Shown: positions 22,911 to 33,376 of the stretch, piece after piece
How positions within the stretch are numbered: the first letter of the stretch is position 1
How the letters are laid out: the number at the start of each line of letters is the position of its first letter
Assembly: GCA_029945375.1 (NCBI GenBank)
Contig: CM057062.1
Coordinates: 1,736,001-1,800,000, forward strand
Direction of reading: 5' to 3'
DNA length: 64,000 nucleotides
Source of the DNA: Agaricus subrufescens
Lineage: Eukaryota; Basidiomycota; Agaricomycetes; Agaricales; Agaricaceae
Position numbers and translations under genes: made by a program
Notes under the pieces: generated by a model
Database searches by the model: none
Seen by the model: only the letters and a program-made list of their open reading frames with translations
What the model was told of the DNA's origin: nothing

Positions 22911-24982
22911 GTCATTCCTTCCTTGACCTCTTACCACTACCTTCCTCTTTTGGAAGCCTCTGTGGTTTAGTTGCACTAGTAGGGAATACATCTCAATGCC
23001 TCCTAAGCACAAGGGCAATCTTGCCTGTTGTCAGTCTCAACAACCTCCACCAGAGGGTACGCCTGTGGTGGAGAGCCGTATCGATGAGGACTCGGACTGG
23101 GATGCCCCAGGCCAACCTTGTGCTTCTCTTGAGCCTGCTTTCTTTGTAGGCTCTATTATGAACCCCGCCAGCAAGTATGTTGGCCACACTCCTGCGCAAG
23201 CCTCTGGGTCTTTGGCTTCTCAGCCTGGCACCCTCCTTCCACCTGCTGAAATCAAGTCAGCACTTCAAACCCCCCCTCCTGCTTCAGGGCTTCTCCTGCA
23301 ACAACTCTTGGGCAAACGGCCTGAACAGCTGTCTCCCACTCCTTCTGCCATGCTTACAAGCAAATTGCCTGCTCATATTCCTGTTCCTGCACCTGAGCCT
23401 CAAGCTCCCGAGTGCTCTCTTACCCCCCCTACTGCGTCCCAAGCAGATGCATTCTTTGCAGCTCTGGAAATGTATACTTCCAAGCTTAACGCTTCTCATG
23501 CTGATGCCCCTCGCTTCATTGGTATGATTCTCACCTCTTTGCAGGTCATGCTATGTGACCCTGCTACCCTCACTCTAGAAGTCCAAGGTGGATTTACCGT
23601 CAAGGACCTACTTGACAGCCTGCCGCGTTCTGGTGCAGCATTTGCCCCCCTACCCCCTGGCACCTCAGGTACCGGCCCTAGGCCGGTTCCCAAGCCGCAA
23701 GTCAAGAGGATGCACACTGCTCCTCCCACCCCTACTCCTGTGAAGCCAAGTGCTCCGGTGAAAGCCAATAGTGCACCGCCTCATCTTTCTAAGCGGCCGC
23801 CTCCTTCAGAGGCTCCCACTGTTTCAGTATCCACTCCAAAGCCCAAGCACCATCAACGCCAGGGCAAACACACTATCCATGGCCCTTCCAGGCATGGTAT
23901 CATTATCAAACTGAGTGGCAAGATGACCCTCTCTGCTGCCCAATTCTATGATAAGTGTATCAATGCTTATAACAACAGAATTGTATCTGATCTCAAGGTC
24001 ACTGACCTTGTGATCACGTCTGCTGAGGACCACAGGACTGGAGTCTATCTCCATTTTACCTGTGTCCCCACTCAAGCCAAATGTGACTTTGTGCTGAAAC
24101 ATGTGCAAAGGGACTTCGATTCCCCACCTGGTTACCCCATTACCACCACCACTCCCCACTCCATGTCTTATCTAAAGATAGTGGATATTCTGATCACCGA
24201 TCCTAAATCTAAGGATTGGGTTATTCCAACTGGTGGCGTTATCCATGATGCCGTCTCTTCTTCACCAGTAGGGGCTTCCCGTGCCGAAATCATCACCAAC
24301 ATCCGCATTATGTGGACGTCTCCACACTCTGATTCATGCATTGCATGGATCAACATCAAAGACTCACTAGCTGGTACCGTTGCAAAATGGTTCATTGGTC
24401 AACTTATTCGCATATCTGGTGTCAACTGCAGGATTGCTGGTGCCTGACCCCATTCTGGCTCCGTCCTGTGCACTCATTGCTACAGGTGGGGTCATCATCA
24501 CTCTCAGTGCCGTCGTGAAGGCATGTGCTGTCCTCTATGCGGGGGGCCTCATTGCGAGGCCAACCACTCTACTATGGTTGCTCTGACTTTGGTCGAGAAG
24601 CGACATTGCGTGAACTGTACCACTTCCAAGTGGGAAAAGCATGACCACTCAGCACTCGATCGGAAGGCATGTCCCTTCTGTCTCATCATTTCGACAGGGA
24701 TTGGCTCAAGTGGCAATTCCCTGTGCGTAAGATTTAATCTCCGCAGGTATGTGTATTTTTAGCTATCTGCTCTTTTTATTTTTGTGTATTGACAGACTTC
24801 AGTGTTTGCGTGTCCGCCTTATCTTTGATTCATAGTCCATTTCTATCGGCGTTCATCCTTAAATTAGTTATGTACTTGTAGGTAGCTCCCAGGTGTACGT
24901 AAAGGGGGGGGTACGCGTCATGGCACCCCACATATGAGGTCGATGTTGAAATACATCCCATTGATACAAAAAAAAAAAAAAA
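22911..24982 (+). mobile_element. LINE-type ORF1-only retroelement, full-length-like, 13-bp TSD
   Basis: The direct repeat gacctgggaactc (22898-22910 and 24983-24995) brackets a 2072-bp unit ending in a 15-A tail. Its 5' UTR shares 'ccactaccttcctcttttgg' with the copy at 33862, about the same distance from the element start, so both look full-length. ORF1 is followed directly by a short 3' UTR and poly(A); no second ORF exists. This is direct evidence that ORF1-only is the mobile form. Confidence 0.93.
22996..24762 (+). pseudogene. ORF1/gag-like zinc-knuckle protein, nearly intact
   Basis: The start MPPKHKGNLACCQ is followed by a long Pro/Ala-rich N-terminal half, a 'KHTIHGPSRHGI' block, a conserved central domain (SYLKIVDI, DSCIAWINI) and the zinc-knuckle region (CTHCYRWGHHHSQC, CPLCGGPH, CVNC). 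One TGA at 24445-24447 lies where the copy near 20070 has CGC (GA-R-PHSG). A small deletion near 24680 shifts the last ~25 residues. Apart from these it is the best-preserved ORF1 here. Confidence 0.8.
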
Positions 24983-25233
24983 GACCTGGGAACTCATTGA
25001 TTTGCCTCCTGGAAAGAAGGTAGTCAACTCTGGATGGGTATTCAAGGTTAAAAGGCATGCCAACAGCTCAATTGAGTGCTATAGGGCTCGCCTTGTTGCT
25101 AAAGGCTTCTCACAGTGTCCTGGCTTTGATTACACTGAGGTTTTTGCTCCTACATTCCACCCTGCCTCACTGCACCTCATTGTAGCCTTAGCTGCAAGAG
25201 AAGGCTTCAAAATGCACTCTGTCGACATCTCTT

Positions 25234-25549
25234 TGTTAGAATGCCCCAAGCATTCAGTTATTAGAGTGACTAGTTAATTTGTTTTGTGTATATCTCAACT
25301 TAGAGTACAGCAGATGCTTCTGCTCACGTGATAGATTAGTCAGCGCATGTTGAACTTGCCTGTGGACAACTTAGAAGCCTTTAGCTTCTTATACTTGTCC
25401 ACAGGTGAGCAATCTCTTTGTATTGTTGTCACAGCTTCTTATACTTGTCCACAGATTAACTGTGCTAATACTAGCTCATTTCTTATCCGATCCACTCAAT
25501 ACTAGCATCATTAGGATTGCCACTGCGAACTCTACATTCTCATTCCAAC
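25234..25549 (+). repeat. Copia-1 LTR (plus)
   Basis: TGTTAGAATG... through ...CATTCCAAC, matching the 317-bp LTR except for the lost final A. It interrupts RT coding sequence at 25233 and abuts an LTR in the opposite orientation. Confidence 0.88.
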
Positions 25550-25866
25550 TGTTGGAAGTGGAATGTAGAGTTCACAGTGGCAATCCTAACGATGCTAGTA
25601 TCGAGCAGATCAGATGAGAAATGAGCTAGTATTAGCACAGTTAATCTGTGGACAAGTATAAGAAGCTATAACAGCAATACAAAGAGATTGCTCACCTGTG
25701 GACAAGTATAAGAAGCTAAAGACTTCTAAGTTGTCCACAGGCAAGTTCAACATGCACTGACTAATCTATCATGTCAGCAGAAGTGTCTGCTTTACTCTAA
25801 GTCAAGATATACACAAAACAAATTGTCCAGTCACTCTAATAACTGAATGCTTGGGGCATTCTAACA
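25550..25866 (-). repeat. Copia-1 LTR (minus), back-to-back with 25234-25549
   Basis: TGTTGGAAGTGG...CATTCTAACA, 317 bp. It is followed at once by the reverse complement of the polypurine tract (cacccccttgatcc), so it is the 3' LTR of the minus-strand Copia fragment at 25867-26313. Together with the LTR on its left it forms a nearly perfect ~630-bp palindrome. Confidence 0.9.
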
Positions 25867-26313
25867 CACCCCCTTGATCCAAGCAGTCTAGTGTCCAAGT
25901 CCCAATAGCGGACAGCAAAATCAATCACCTTTGGTGCCACAGCCTTGGTCAGAATGTCTGCCACTTGCTGATCAGTAGAAACATAGAGGGGATCAATGAT
26001 TCCTTCTTCTACAGCCTCCTGGAGCCAGTAGAACCGCAGATCCAGGTGTTTCATGCGCCCGTGGTGCTCAGGATTCTTTGCCACACTGATTCCAGACTTG
26101 TTATCAACAAATAAAGTCGGAAGCAAGTGTCTGGGGGTAGCCAAACTTGCTGAGAATGTTCCTAGTCCACTTGATCTCCTTTCCAGCCTCAACAGCAGCC
26201 ACAAACTCAGCCTCAGTGCTCGAGAGAGTCACAAAAGGCTGACACTTTGAGGACCAGCCCACAGCAGCACCAGAGACAATGGTCACATATCCACCTGTAG
26301 CTCAACCTGTGGC
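25867..26313 (-). pseudogene. Copia-1 RNase H / pol C-terminal fragment
   Basis: The minus-strand frame encodes the RNase H end of pol: 'LSSTEAEFVAAVEAGKEIKW', then 'KHLDLRFYWLQEA', 'STDQQVADILTKA' and 'YWDLDT' instead of LLGLGH, so a small frameshift lies near the stop. It is cut at 26313 by the ORF1-only element. Confidence 0.82.
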
Positions 26314-27767
26314 AAGCTGCTTCTGGAAAGCATGCCCCAGCTGTGCCCACAGCTGTTCGAGCACCTTCCAAGAGCTCTCTCAAGGCCAAGCCGGCCCCCA
26401 TCCCCTCTCTTCCAAAGGCCCCAGCTCCCTCCTCTGCCCCTGCTGTGTCCAGGTGCACTCCCACACACAAGGGCAAGCACACCAGCCATGGCACAAAGTC
26501 CCATGGAGTCCTCATCCATCCACTGGCTGGATCTCAAATTTGTGCTATTACTATCACTCCCAATATTCTCTGGGAGTGCAACCAACATCTCAAGGATGAC
26601 CTCAAGTCTGAGGTCATTCTAGAATTTTCCATCGACTCGGCCTCTGGCATCTTCATTGCCACTTCCCGGGTACTCTCTAAACCTGAGTCTGCATGCATGC
26701 TTAGGCATGTACACCGCCTTGTTGACCCCAATGGACTCGTACCACTCCAGTCTGCAATTCCCACCTCCACATCCTACCTCAAGATCTTGGACATACCACT
26801 CATTCTGGCTCCCCCAGCCACCTGGATCCAGGTGCAGTGTGAGGCCTTCACCCTCACAATGCACAACTTGCCTGTGGGTAAACCTTTATCTACACACATC
26901 AAGCATGCTGTCCACTTCATGCAGACATCAAGTAAGTCTGACACTTGCATAGCCTGGGTTGACATTGCAGACTCCATCTCAGGCCACACAGCCCAGGACT
27001 TCATTGGTAAGCATGTCTTTATTGGCAGGTGCAACTGTCAAATCCACGGTGCTGCCCCATGGCCCAGCTCTGCCCTCTGCACTCAGTGCCAGAGGTGGGG
27101 CCACCATGCTGACATATGCCAGTCCAAGGGCATATGCTGTCCTCACTGCGCAGGCCCACACTCGGCTGACTTGCATGTTCAGGCATCCATAGCAATGAAG
27201 AGGAAACCAGACAACTGCCACTGCACCAACTGCTCTGCAGCAAAGAAGAAGAATTTGGCACACTCCACAATGGGCACTTCGTGTCCATTCTGGAACAATT
27301 GCTTTGATCAGGATTGGCTCAAGTGCCAGTTCCCATCAAAGAAGTAGTAGGTCTCACTGCCTGTTTCAGGAGCGTGTGCTGCCAGCACCCACCACTTTCC
27401 CTCACCATCTTGTCCACAATCAGTAACTGTCTCATCTGAAAATTGGGGGTGTATCCAAGTCTGAACGTAGGTGATATGTGTTTGTTTGAGCTACAGCTCG
27501 CTTCACTTGCTTTTCTTTTGGACTTATCATTTCTTTTTCCTTTATGTTTTGTTTTTTATCTCTCCTCGAGGCAATGATCTTTCTGCCAGATATGTTTTTC
27601 TGTTAATCATGTTGTTAGGGGCTTAATTTTTTTCTTTTCTTTGGTGATGCATCATGGCTGCCATATTCTTGTAGTGTGCCCAGATTATCTACCTGGATGT
27701 CCTTATAGCTACTTGAATAGAAGGTCCACTGAGAGGTGCCATTGATACAAAAAAAAAAAAAAAAAAT
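26314..27767 (+). mobile_element. LINE-type ORF1-only retroelement copy C, 5'-truncated
   Basis: It begins with 'aagctgcttctggaaagcat', matching an internal site of copy A (reverse complement near 1220-1240), and ends in 'cattgatac' plus an 18-A tail at 27750-27767. Only 'tggca' is shared by the two junctions (26310-26314 and 27768-27772), and the flanks are different Copia families in opposite orientation. The insertion site has therefore been rearranged, or the element marks a recombination point. Confidence 0.85.
26343..27347 (+). CDS. ORF1/gag-like zinc-knuckle protein, C-terminal 334 aa open
   Basis: Continuously open to the natural stop at 27347. A Pro/Ala/Lys-rich start leads to 'GKHTSHGTKSHGV', a central domain (SYLKILDIPL, DTCIAWVDI, DFIGKHVFIG), then CTQCQRWGHHADIC (C-x2-C-x4-H-x4-C), CPHC and CTNC groups, and 'NCFDQDWLKCQFP'. 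The N-terminal part is missing because the element is 5'-truncated, so a functional product is unlikely. At about 26350 it keeps CGA where copy A has TGA. Confidence 0.75.
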   Translation: MPTAVRAPSKSSLKAKPAPIPSLPKAPAPSSAPAVSRCTPTHKGKHTSHGTKSHGVLIHPLAGSQICAITITPNILWECNQHLKDDLKSEVILEFSIDSASGIFIATSRVLSKPESACMLRHVHRLVDPNGLVPLQSAIPTSTSYLKILDIPLILAPPATWIQVQCEAFTLTMHNLPVGKPLSTHIKHAVHFMQTSSKSDTCIAWVDIADSISGHTAQDFIGKHVFIGRCNCQIHGAAPWPSSALCTQCQRWGHHADICQSKGICCPHCAGPHSADLHVQASIAMKRKPDNCHCTNCSAAKKKNLAHSTMGTSCPFWNNCFDQDWLKCQFPSKK

Positions 27768-29139
27768 GGCACAAGGCTTTTTTTGCAAGCGCCTGGTGTC
27801 AACTATTTTGACACATACATGTATGTGCCAGTTGCACACCTTCCCTCAATCCAGACAGTACTTGCCATTGCAGCCATGAGAAATCTAGAAATCCATCAGA
27901 TTGACATAAAAGGGGCTTACCTAAATGGAAAACTCACCAAGAACAAAATCATTTACATGAAACAACCCCCTAGATTCCATGACCCTGCCCATCCAAATTG
28001 AGTATGTCGATTAGTAAAGACACTGTACAGCCTAAAGCAATCAGGCCACCGATGGTATCAAAAGTTGTGTGAGATATTAATTGACAACTTAGGGCTTTCA
28101 TGATGTGATGTTGACAATGCAGTATTCTACAAATTCAAGGCCTCAGACCTTATCATCATATTGGTACACATTGATGACTGTACCATTGTTTCGACTACAA
28201 TGGAGTTGATTGACTGGGTAAAAAGAGGAGTAGAGGAGCATGTTGAGATAACAGATCTCAGTGAAATCCATTGGCTACTGGGAATCAAAATAAAGCAAGA
28301 TCAGGCTAAGGGTACACTTTCACTCTCACAAAAATCCTACATTGATGCCTCTATTTGACTTTTTGGGCTCAAAGATTTGAAGCCGCTCAGCATACCCATG
28401 GACCCCTCTATTCAACTCACATCCAAACATTCACCTAAGTCCACCACTGAAATTGCCTGCATGGCCAAGGTTTCTTACCAAGAAGCGGTGGGGAAATTGA
28501 TGTATGCTGCATTGGGAATGCAACTGGATATTGCATATGCCATACAGGTCTTATCACATTTCACCAAGGCACCCAGGGAGGCACATTGGGAAGCAGTAAA
28601 ACACATCTTCCAATATCTTAAAGGCAGCCATGACCATTGCCTCACCTATGGTGGATTAGGCGATAAACTCAAGGGCTTCACTGATGCAGATGGAAGCATT
28701 GCAGAGGACCATTGATCCACATCTGGCTATGCATTCATAATAAATGGGGGCACTGTTTCCTGGAGCACCAAAAGGCAAGAGCTGGTAATGCTGTCCACCA
28801 CTGAATCTGAGTATGTCAGCACTGTCCACACATCTAAAGAAGCCTTGTGGCTTCATTCATTTATCTCACAGGTTTTTGCCACCAAACTCGACACTACCAC
28901 TTTATTCTCTGACAATCAGTCTGCAATTGCACTCACATCAGACCACCAATACCACCTTCGCACTAAACACATTGACATACACTATCACTTCATCTGATGG
29001 ATCATAGAAGATGGTCAAATCTGACTCATCTACTGTCCTACCAATGACATGGTAGCAGATATATTCACTAAGGCGCTTCCATCCCCGAAGGTGAAACATT
29101 TTGCTGGTTTATTAGGACTCGCCTCAGCTTGAGGGGGAG
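27768..29139 (+). pseudogene. Copia-2 reverse transcriptase-RNase H fragment with six in-frame TGA stops
   Basis: A single frame encodes RT motifs ('QIDIKGAYLNGKL', 'LVHIDDC', 'WLLGIKIKQDQ') and RNase H motifs ('STTESEYVS', 'LFSDNQSAIAL', 'RTKHIDIHYHFI', 'NDMVADIFTKALP'), with a stop after 'GLLGLASA'. Stops TGA occur at 27999-28001, 28101-28103, 28356-28358, 28713-28715, 28995-28997 and 29022-29024, all in the same frame with no indels. Several sit where Copia proteins normally have Arg. The family differs from Copia-1 in sequence and LTR. The 5' part is lost at the ORF1-element junction. Confidence 0.87.
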
Positions 29140-29459
29140 TGTTGGAATGACACAAGCACTCGTCAAGTGCTGGAGGTTGTGTGGCATGTGTGCCACTCAA
29201 AGAATGTCCATGCACAATGTTGCTTGGACCCATGACTCATAGATTACATTGAGACGACTATAGCACCCAACTCATTTTCAACCTCTTACTTACATTTGTC
29301 TATGCATAGTCCATGCTCACATACAACTACATATATATAGAGCTACATCATGTACTGACACCTCAGTTCTCATTGGACTTATGAGTGACTGAGGTGAGCT
29401 GTTCACATCTACCTTTCTATCTCTCTTACTCCACTACCCTAGTATAGACTTACAAAGCA
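29140..29459 (+). repeat. Copia-2 3' LTR
   Basis: A polypurine tract (GAGGGGGAG, 29131-29139) precedes TGTTGGAATGACACAAGC. The TATA-like 'catatatatagagc' near 29333 fits an LTR promoter. The right border is set at about 29459 (ACAAAGCA), because Copia-1 protease-region sequence (HWFKSYSP) resumes there. No second LTR copy exists in the window to confirm the edge. Confidence 0.7.
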
Positions 29460-29532
29460 TTGGTTCAAGTCCTACTCCCCCCATCACATTCCCATCCACT
29501 TAGCTGATAATTCAGTTGTTTACTCTGCTGGG

Positions 29533-30724
29533 GTGGGGTCTGTGGTCTTTGAGCCAGTTTTGAGTGGAAAAGTGGCTAGAGCGGTCGAGTTTACTAGGGT
29601 TTTACATGTTCCTGCACTCCGCAGTAATCTGCTGTCTTGTCTATACCTTGCACAGCACAAGAATTTCATTATCACCATTTCTGCTCATTCTATGGCCTTC
29701 TGCTGCAAGGGAACAACGCTTTTCACGGCCACCATCCATCCCAACAACTCTGCTGAGCTAGATGGCTCAACTCTGACCTCGGAGGCCGCTTTTTCGGTCT
29801 CTACACTCCCCTGTGACCTCTCCCTATGGCATTGTCGCTTTATTCACCATAATTATGCTGATGTGAGGTCTATGGTGAACAAGGAGCTTGTTACAGGCCT
29901 CAAAATTGACTCTAAAGCGTCCCCTGACCCTATATGTGAGCCCTGCCTTGCTGGCAAGATGCATTCACTTCCTTTCCCCTCCTCTACCAGCCATAATTGA
30001 TCCCCACTCAAGCTGGTGCACTCAGACCTCCATGGACCACTGCCAATTGCTTTCCACTCAGGCTACAAGTACTGGATCATGTTTATAGATGATGCGACAT
30101 GTTTCCAGGCTGTATATCTGCTGAAAAGCAAGTCTGAGGCCTTTGAAGCATTCAAAATCTATAAATCTTGGGCTGAAAACCAACTAGGAGTCAAAATGCA
30201 CGCTCTACAGGACAATAAAGGCAGTGAATACATATCTAAAGCTTTCCTGGCCTTCACAAAGCAGTGTGGCATTGATAGGAGGCATTCTACTCACAACAGG
30301 CCTCAGCAGAATGGTCTAGCTGAAAGGGCTAACAGAATTATGGGTGAAAGGATCACTGCCATGCTCTCTGAGTCAAAATTGCCCCCAAGTTTCTGGGGTG
30401 AATGCATCTCTTCTATGGTGCATGTATGGAATAGGCTTCCTACATCATCTCTCCCTGGTTCTACTCCCTTCCAAGCATTCTATAAGTGAAAGCCCAACAT
30501 CTCCCACCTCTGAGTATGGGGGTGCACTGCCTACGTCCATATACAGCAAGATAAATGCAATTCACTTTAGCCTCACTATGAAAAATGTGTTTTCATAGGC
30601 TATCCAACTGGCTACAAGGGCTGGAAGTTCTATAACCCAGTCACCAAGCGTTCAATCATCTCTGAAAGGGCAGAATTTGATGAAAGGTACTTTCCTGGCA
30701 CTTCTAGAGCTCAACTCAATGCTA
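29533..30724 (+). pseudogene. Copia-1 GAG-pre-integrase and integrase region
   Basis: Blocks include 'ARAVEFTRVLHVPALRSNLL', 'LWHCRFIHHNYADVRSM', 'CEPCLAGKMHSLPF', 'HSDLHGPLPIAFHSGYKYW', 'FIDDAT', 'QDNKGSEY' and 'HNRPQQNGLAERAN'. These give the HHCC zinc region and the D-D-E integrase catalytic residues. TGA stops lie near 29998 (the minus-strand sister copy has CGA there) and near 30487. The coding sequence is cut at 30724 by a transposon in a TA. Confidence 0.85.
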
Positions 30725-32301
30725 CAGTGGGGGACAAAACTGTTCCAATGTTTTGTGCCTTTGCAAAGAATGCTATATATTAGTGCATGAAAAATGTTTA
30801 AAATCTTGGGAATATTTGTGGATATACCTTAGTATCTAAGCTATCAATGTGTGATGTAATGCGGCTGTACAGTTATTATTGGTCATTATATAATACTTTT
30901 AAGTCAGAGCATCATTGGAACAGTTTTGTCCCTGTGCATTGAAAATACAGAATTGGCTACTTATCAAGGCAGAGGATACTATTTTCTGGCTATCAAAGCT
31001 ACAAATGGTAGATTTAGTATTGATGCCATCAAAATCTGATCAAATGCTGCTGATATGATATCAGAATCCATCTATATGCTGCTCTATAGATGTAATAATC
31101 TATTAGGTAGAAATTCATTAACTTTTACCTCACTATTGATATTTATTTACTGTATTTGGCAAAACTCATATTAAGTGGCTGGTTAAACTCAACAGTATCT
31201 AATTTTATGTAATCCATACTATCTTAAAGTTGATTTGCTGCTATATCACATTTGTTAGGCTTGTACTTGATATATTCTACCTATGATACTCTAGGATTAA
31301 ATCATGTGAAAATTCCAAAATATATCTGAAAAGACTAACATTCAATAATACTTCATGTTTAGTAGTTATTTGAGCTCTTGCACATTCTATGCAATCTTAG
31401 GTTACAATTTTTTTCATTTATACACACTAGCACTTTTTACCCTCTACTTGTAAAGCTCTTACCCTTTCATCAGCATATTATTTTCAGTTACATATGATTA
31501 TAATCTATCATTCTCAATATCTTGAGTCTATTTGTATCTTGATTAGTCATCAGAAACAAGCCCTGGTGCACTTTTACAGATGCTCTCTAAAGCCTACTAT
31601 ATACTTATGTAGATACAGGCTTGTGGAGGAATGTCAAAGCTTTTATTTGCTCTTTGATTGATTGTTACATAAGCACTAACATTCATAGCATTAATTGGAA
31701 CAATCAGCTTTCCAGCAAGTGGGTTGTTTGTATGCAAAAAATAGATGAAAGTATATTTCTACCTAAGGATGATCATATTTATGTCAGCAAATAAGTCTTT
31801 AAATGGAATAGATTACATAATACAATATATTATTGTACTTAGATAACTGTTTTAATATAAATTAAATCACAGACCTTGAAGACATTGTAATAATAAGCTA
31901 GAGATTAAAGATTTACTACTTAATAAAGTATCTAATCTTTAGAGTAGTATATAGGTGGATTCTGATATCATATCAGCAGGATTTGATCAGATATTGATGG
32001 CATCAATACTAAAGTTACCATTTGTAGCTTTGATAGCCAGAAAATAGTATCCTCTGCCTTGCTAAGTAACCAATTCTGTATTTTCAATGCACAGGGACAA
32101 AACTGTTCCAATGATGCTCTGACTTAAAAGTATTATATAATAACCAATAATAACTGCACAGCCACATAGCATCACACATTGGTAGCCTAAATACCAAGGT
32201 ATATATATGAATTTTCCCAAGATTTTAAACATTTTACATGCACTGGTATATAGCATTCTTTGCAAAGGTACAAAACATTGGAACAGTTTTGTCCCCCACT
32301 G
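30725..32301. mobile_element. Long-TIR noncoding TA element, copy 1 (1577 bp)
   Basis: Both ends read CAGTGGGGGACAAAACTG inward and are flanked by TA (30723-30724 and 32302-32303). The inverted repeats extend about 370 bp. Within each repeat the terminal motif recurs in reverse about 190 bp in ('cattggaacagttttgtccc'), so each arm can also fold on itself. No ORF of note is present. TA duplication and CAGTG termini suggest a non-autonomous Tc1/mariner-like element. Confidence 0.9.
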
Positions 32302-32302
32302 T

Positions 32303-33376
32303 ATTCCTTCATTTGCTGGCCCTCTCAGCTCTCCTGAGACTCCTATCACTTCAGAGCCCTCTCCAGCGCTCCCCTTGTTGCATTTCAACTTCCCACCTCT
32401 CCAGGATGAAGGGGGTGGTATCTGGCCTCTCCCTGCACTGTCTCTGCCACATAGTTTGACTCCTGCAAGTGTTATTCCTCCTGAAGAGCCTAAAGCACTT
32501 CAAAATGCTCCTGAAGCTCCTGTGATTGCTCCTGCATCTCCTATCACTTCCTCTCCACCTAGAACACCTCCACAACCTCCTGCACCACTCCCTGTCACTC
32601 CTCTGACTGCTCCTGTGCCTGCTGAGCCCCCACAGGTCCCTAGGCACACCAATCAAGTTAGACAACCTCCTGGTGAGTGGTGGAGGGTCAAAAACATTGA
32701 CCTACCTGGAGACAACCCAGAACTGAAAGAAGAGGCCACTTTTCTGGTTGACAGTGACTTCTGTGATGTAGAGTTTGCTGGAGCAGTTTCTAATGCAGAT
32801 CCTTGCTCCTACAGGCTGGCTTTGCAGTCCCCTGATCACTCTCACTGGCAAGACACTTGCAACACTGAGATTTTCAATCTGGAGGCCAACAGGACTTGGG
32901 AACTCATTGATTTACCTCCTGGAAAGAAGGTAGTCAGCTCTGGATGGGTATTCAAGGTTAAAAGGCATGCCAATGGCTCAATTGAGCACTACTGGGCTTG
33001 CCTTGTTGCTAAGGGCTTCTCCCAGTGTCCAGGCTTGATTACACCAAGGTTTTTGCTCCTATATTCCACTCTGCCTCCCTGTGCCTCATTGTAGCCTTAG
33101 CTGCAAGAGAAGGCTTCAAAATGTGCTCTGTTGACATCTCTTCTGCCTTTACCTGTGGGGAACTCAAAGAAGAGATCTATATGAGACAACCAGAAGGCTA
33201 CCACACTGGGGGACCTAATATGGTCTTCAGGCTCCAAAAATCCCTCTATGGCCTTAAGCAGGCTGCAAGGCAATGGAGCAAGAAGCTTAGAAGTGTCCTA
33301 GAGGGTATTGGCTACTCCAGACTTTGCTCCGACAACTCTATCTACATCTATTCCAAGGGAGACATCAAGGTCATAG
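32303..33376 (+). pseudogene. Copia-1 integrase C-terminus, linker and RT N-terminus
   Basis: After a Pro/Ser-rich linker (APVPAEPPQVPRHTNQVRQPP) come 'WQDTCNTEIFNLEANRTWEL', 'GWVFKVKRHAN' and 'LVAKGFSQC'. A one-base loss near 33035 shifts the frame into 'VFAPIFHSAS', 'SSAFTCGELKEEIYMRQPEG' and 'LYGLKQAARQW'. Coding continues until the LTR-like insertion at 33377. Confidence 0.85.

Larger units (their letters stand above)
22755..25233 (+). mobile_element. Copia-1 reverse-transcriptase fragment (plus) split by LINE-type insertion
   Basis: 22755-22910 and 24983-25233 are two halves of the RT N-terminal region (DSDFCDVEFAGAVS; then WELIDLPPGKKVV, WVFKVKRHAN and LVAKGFSQCPGFDY), parallel to 32748-33130. 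The middle is an ORF1-only retroelement. The fragment is cut at both sides by LTRs (22754 and 25234). Confidence 0.85.

Noticed and set aside
22457..25866. One complete Copia element with two LTRs
   Set aside because: The LTRs are in opposite orientations and the inner sequence is only RT fragment plus an ORF1 element; it is a mosaic of different copies.
32207..32301. N-terminal extension of the Copia frame starting at 32207
   Set aside because: This part is the inverted end of the TA element; Copia coding resumes only at 32302.
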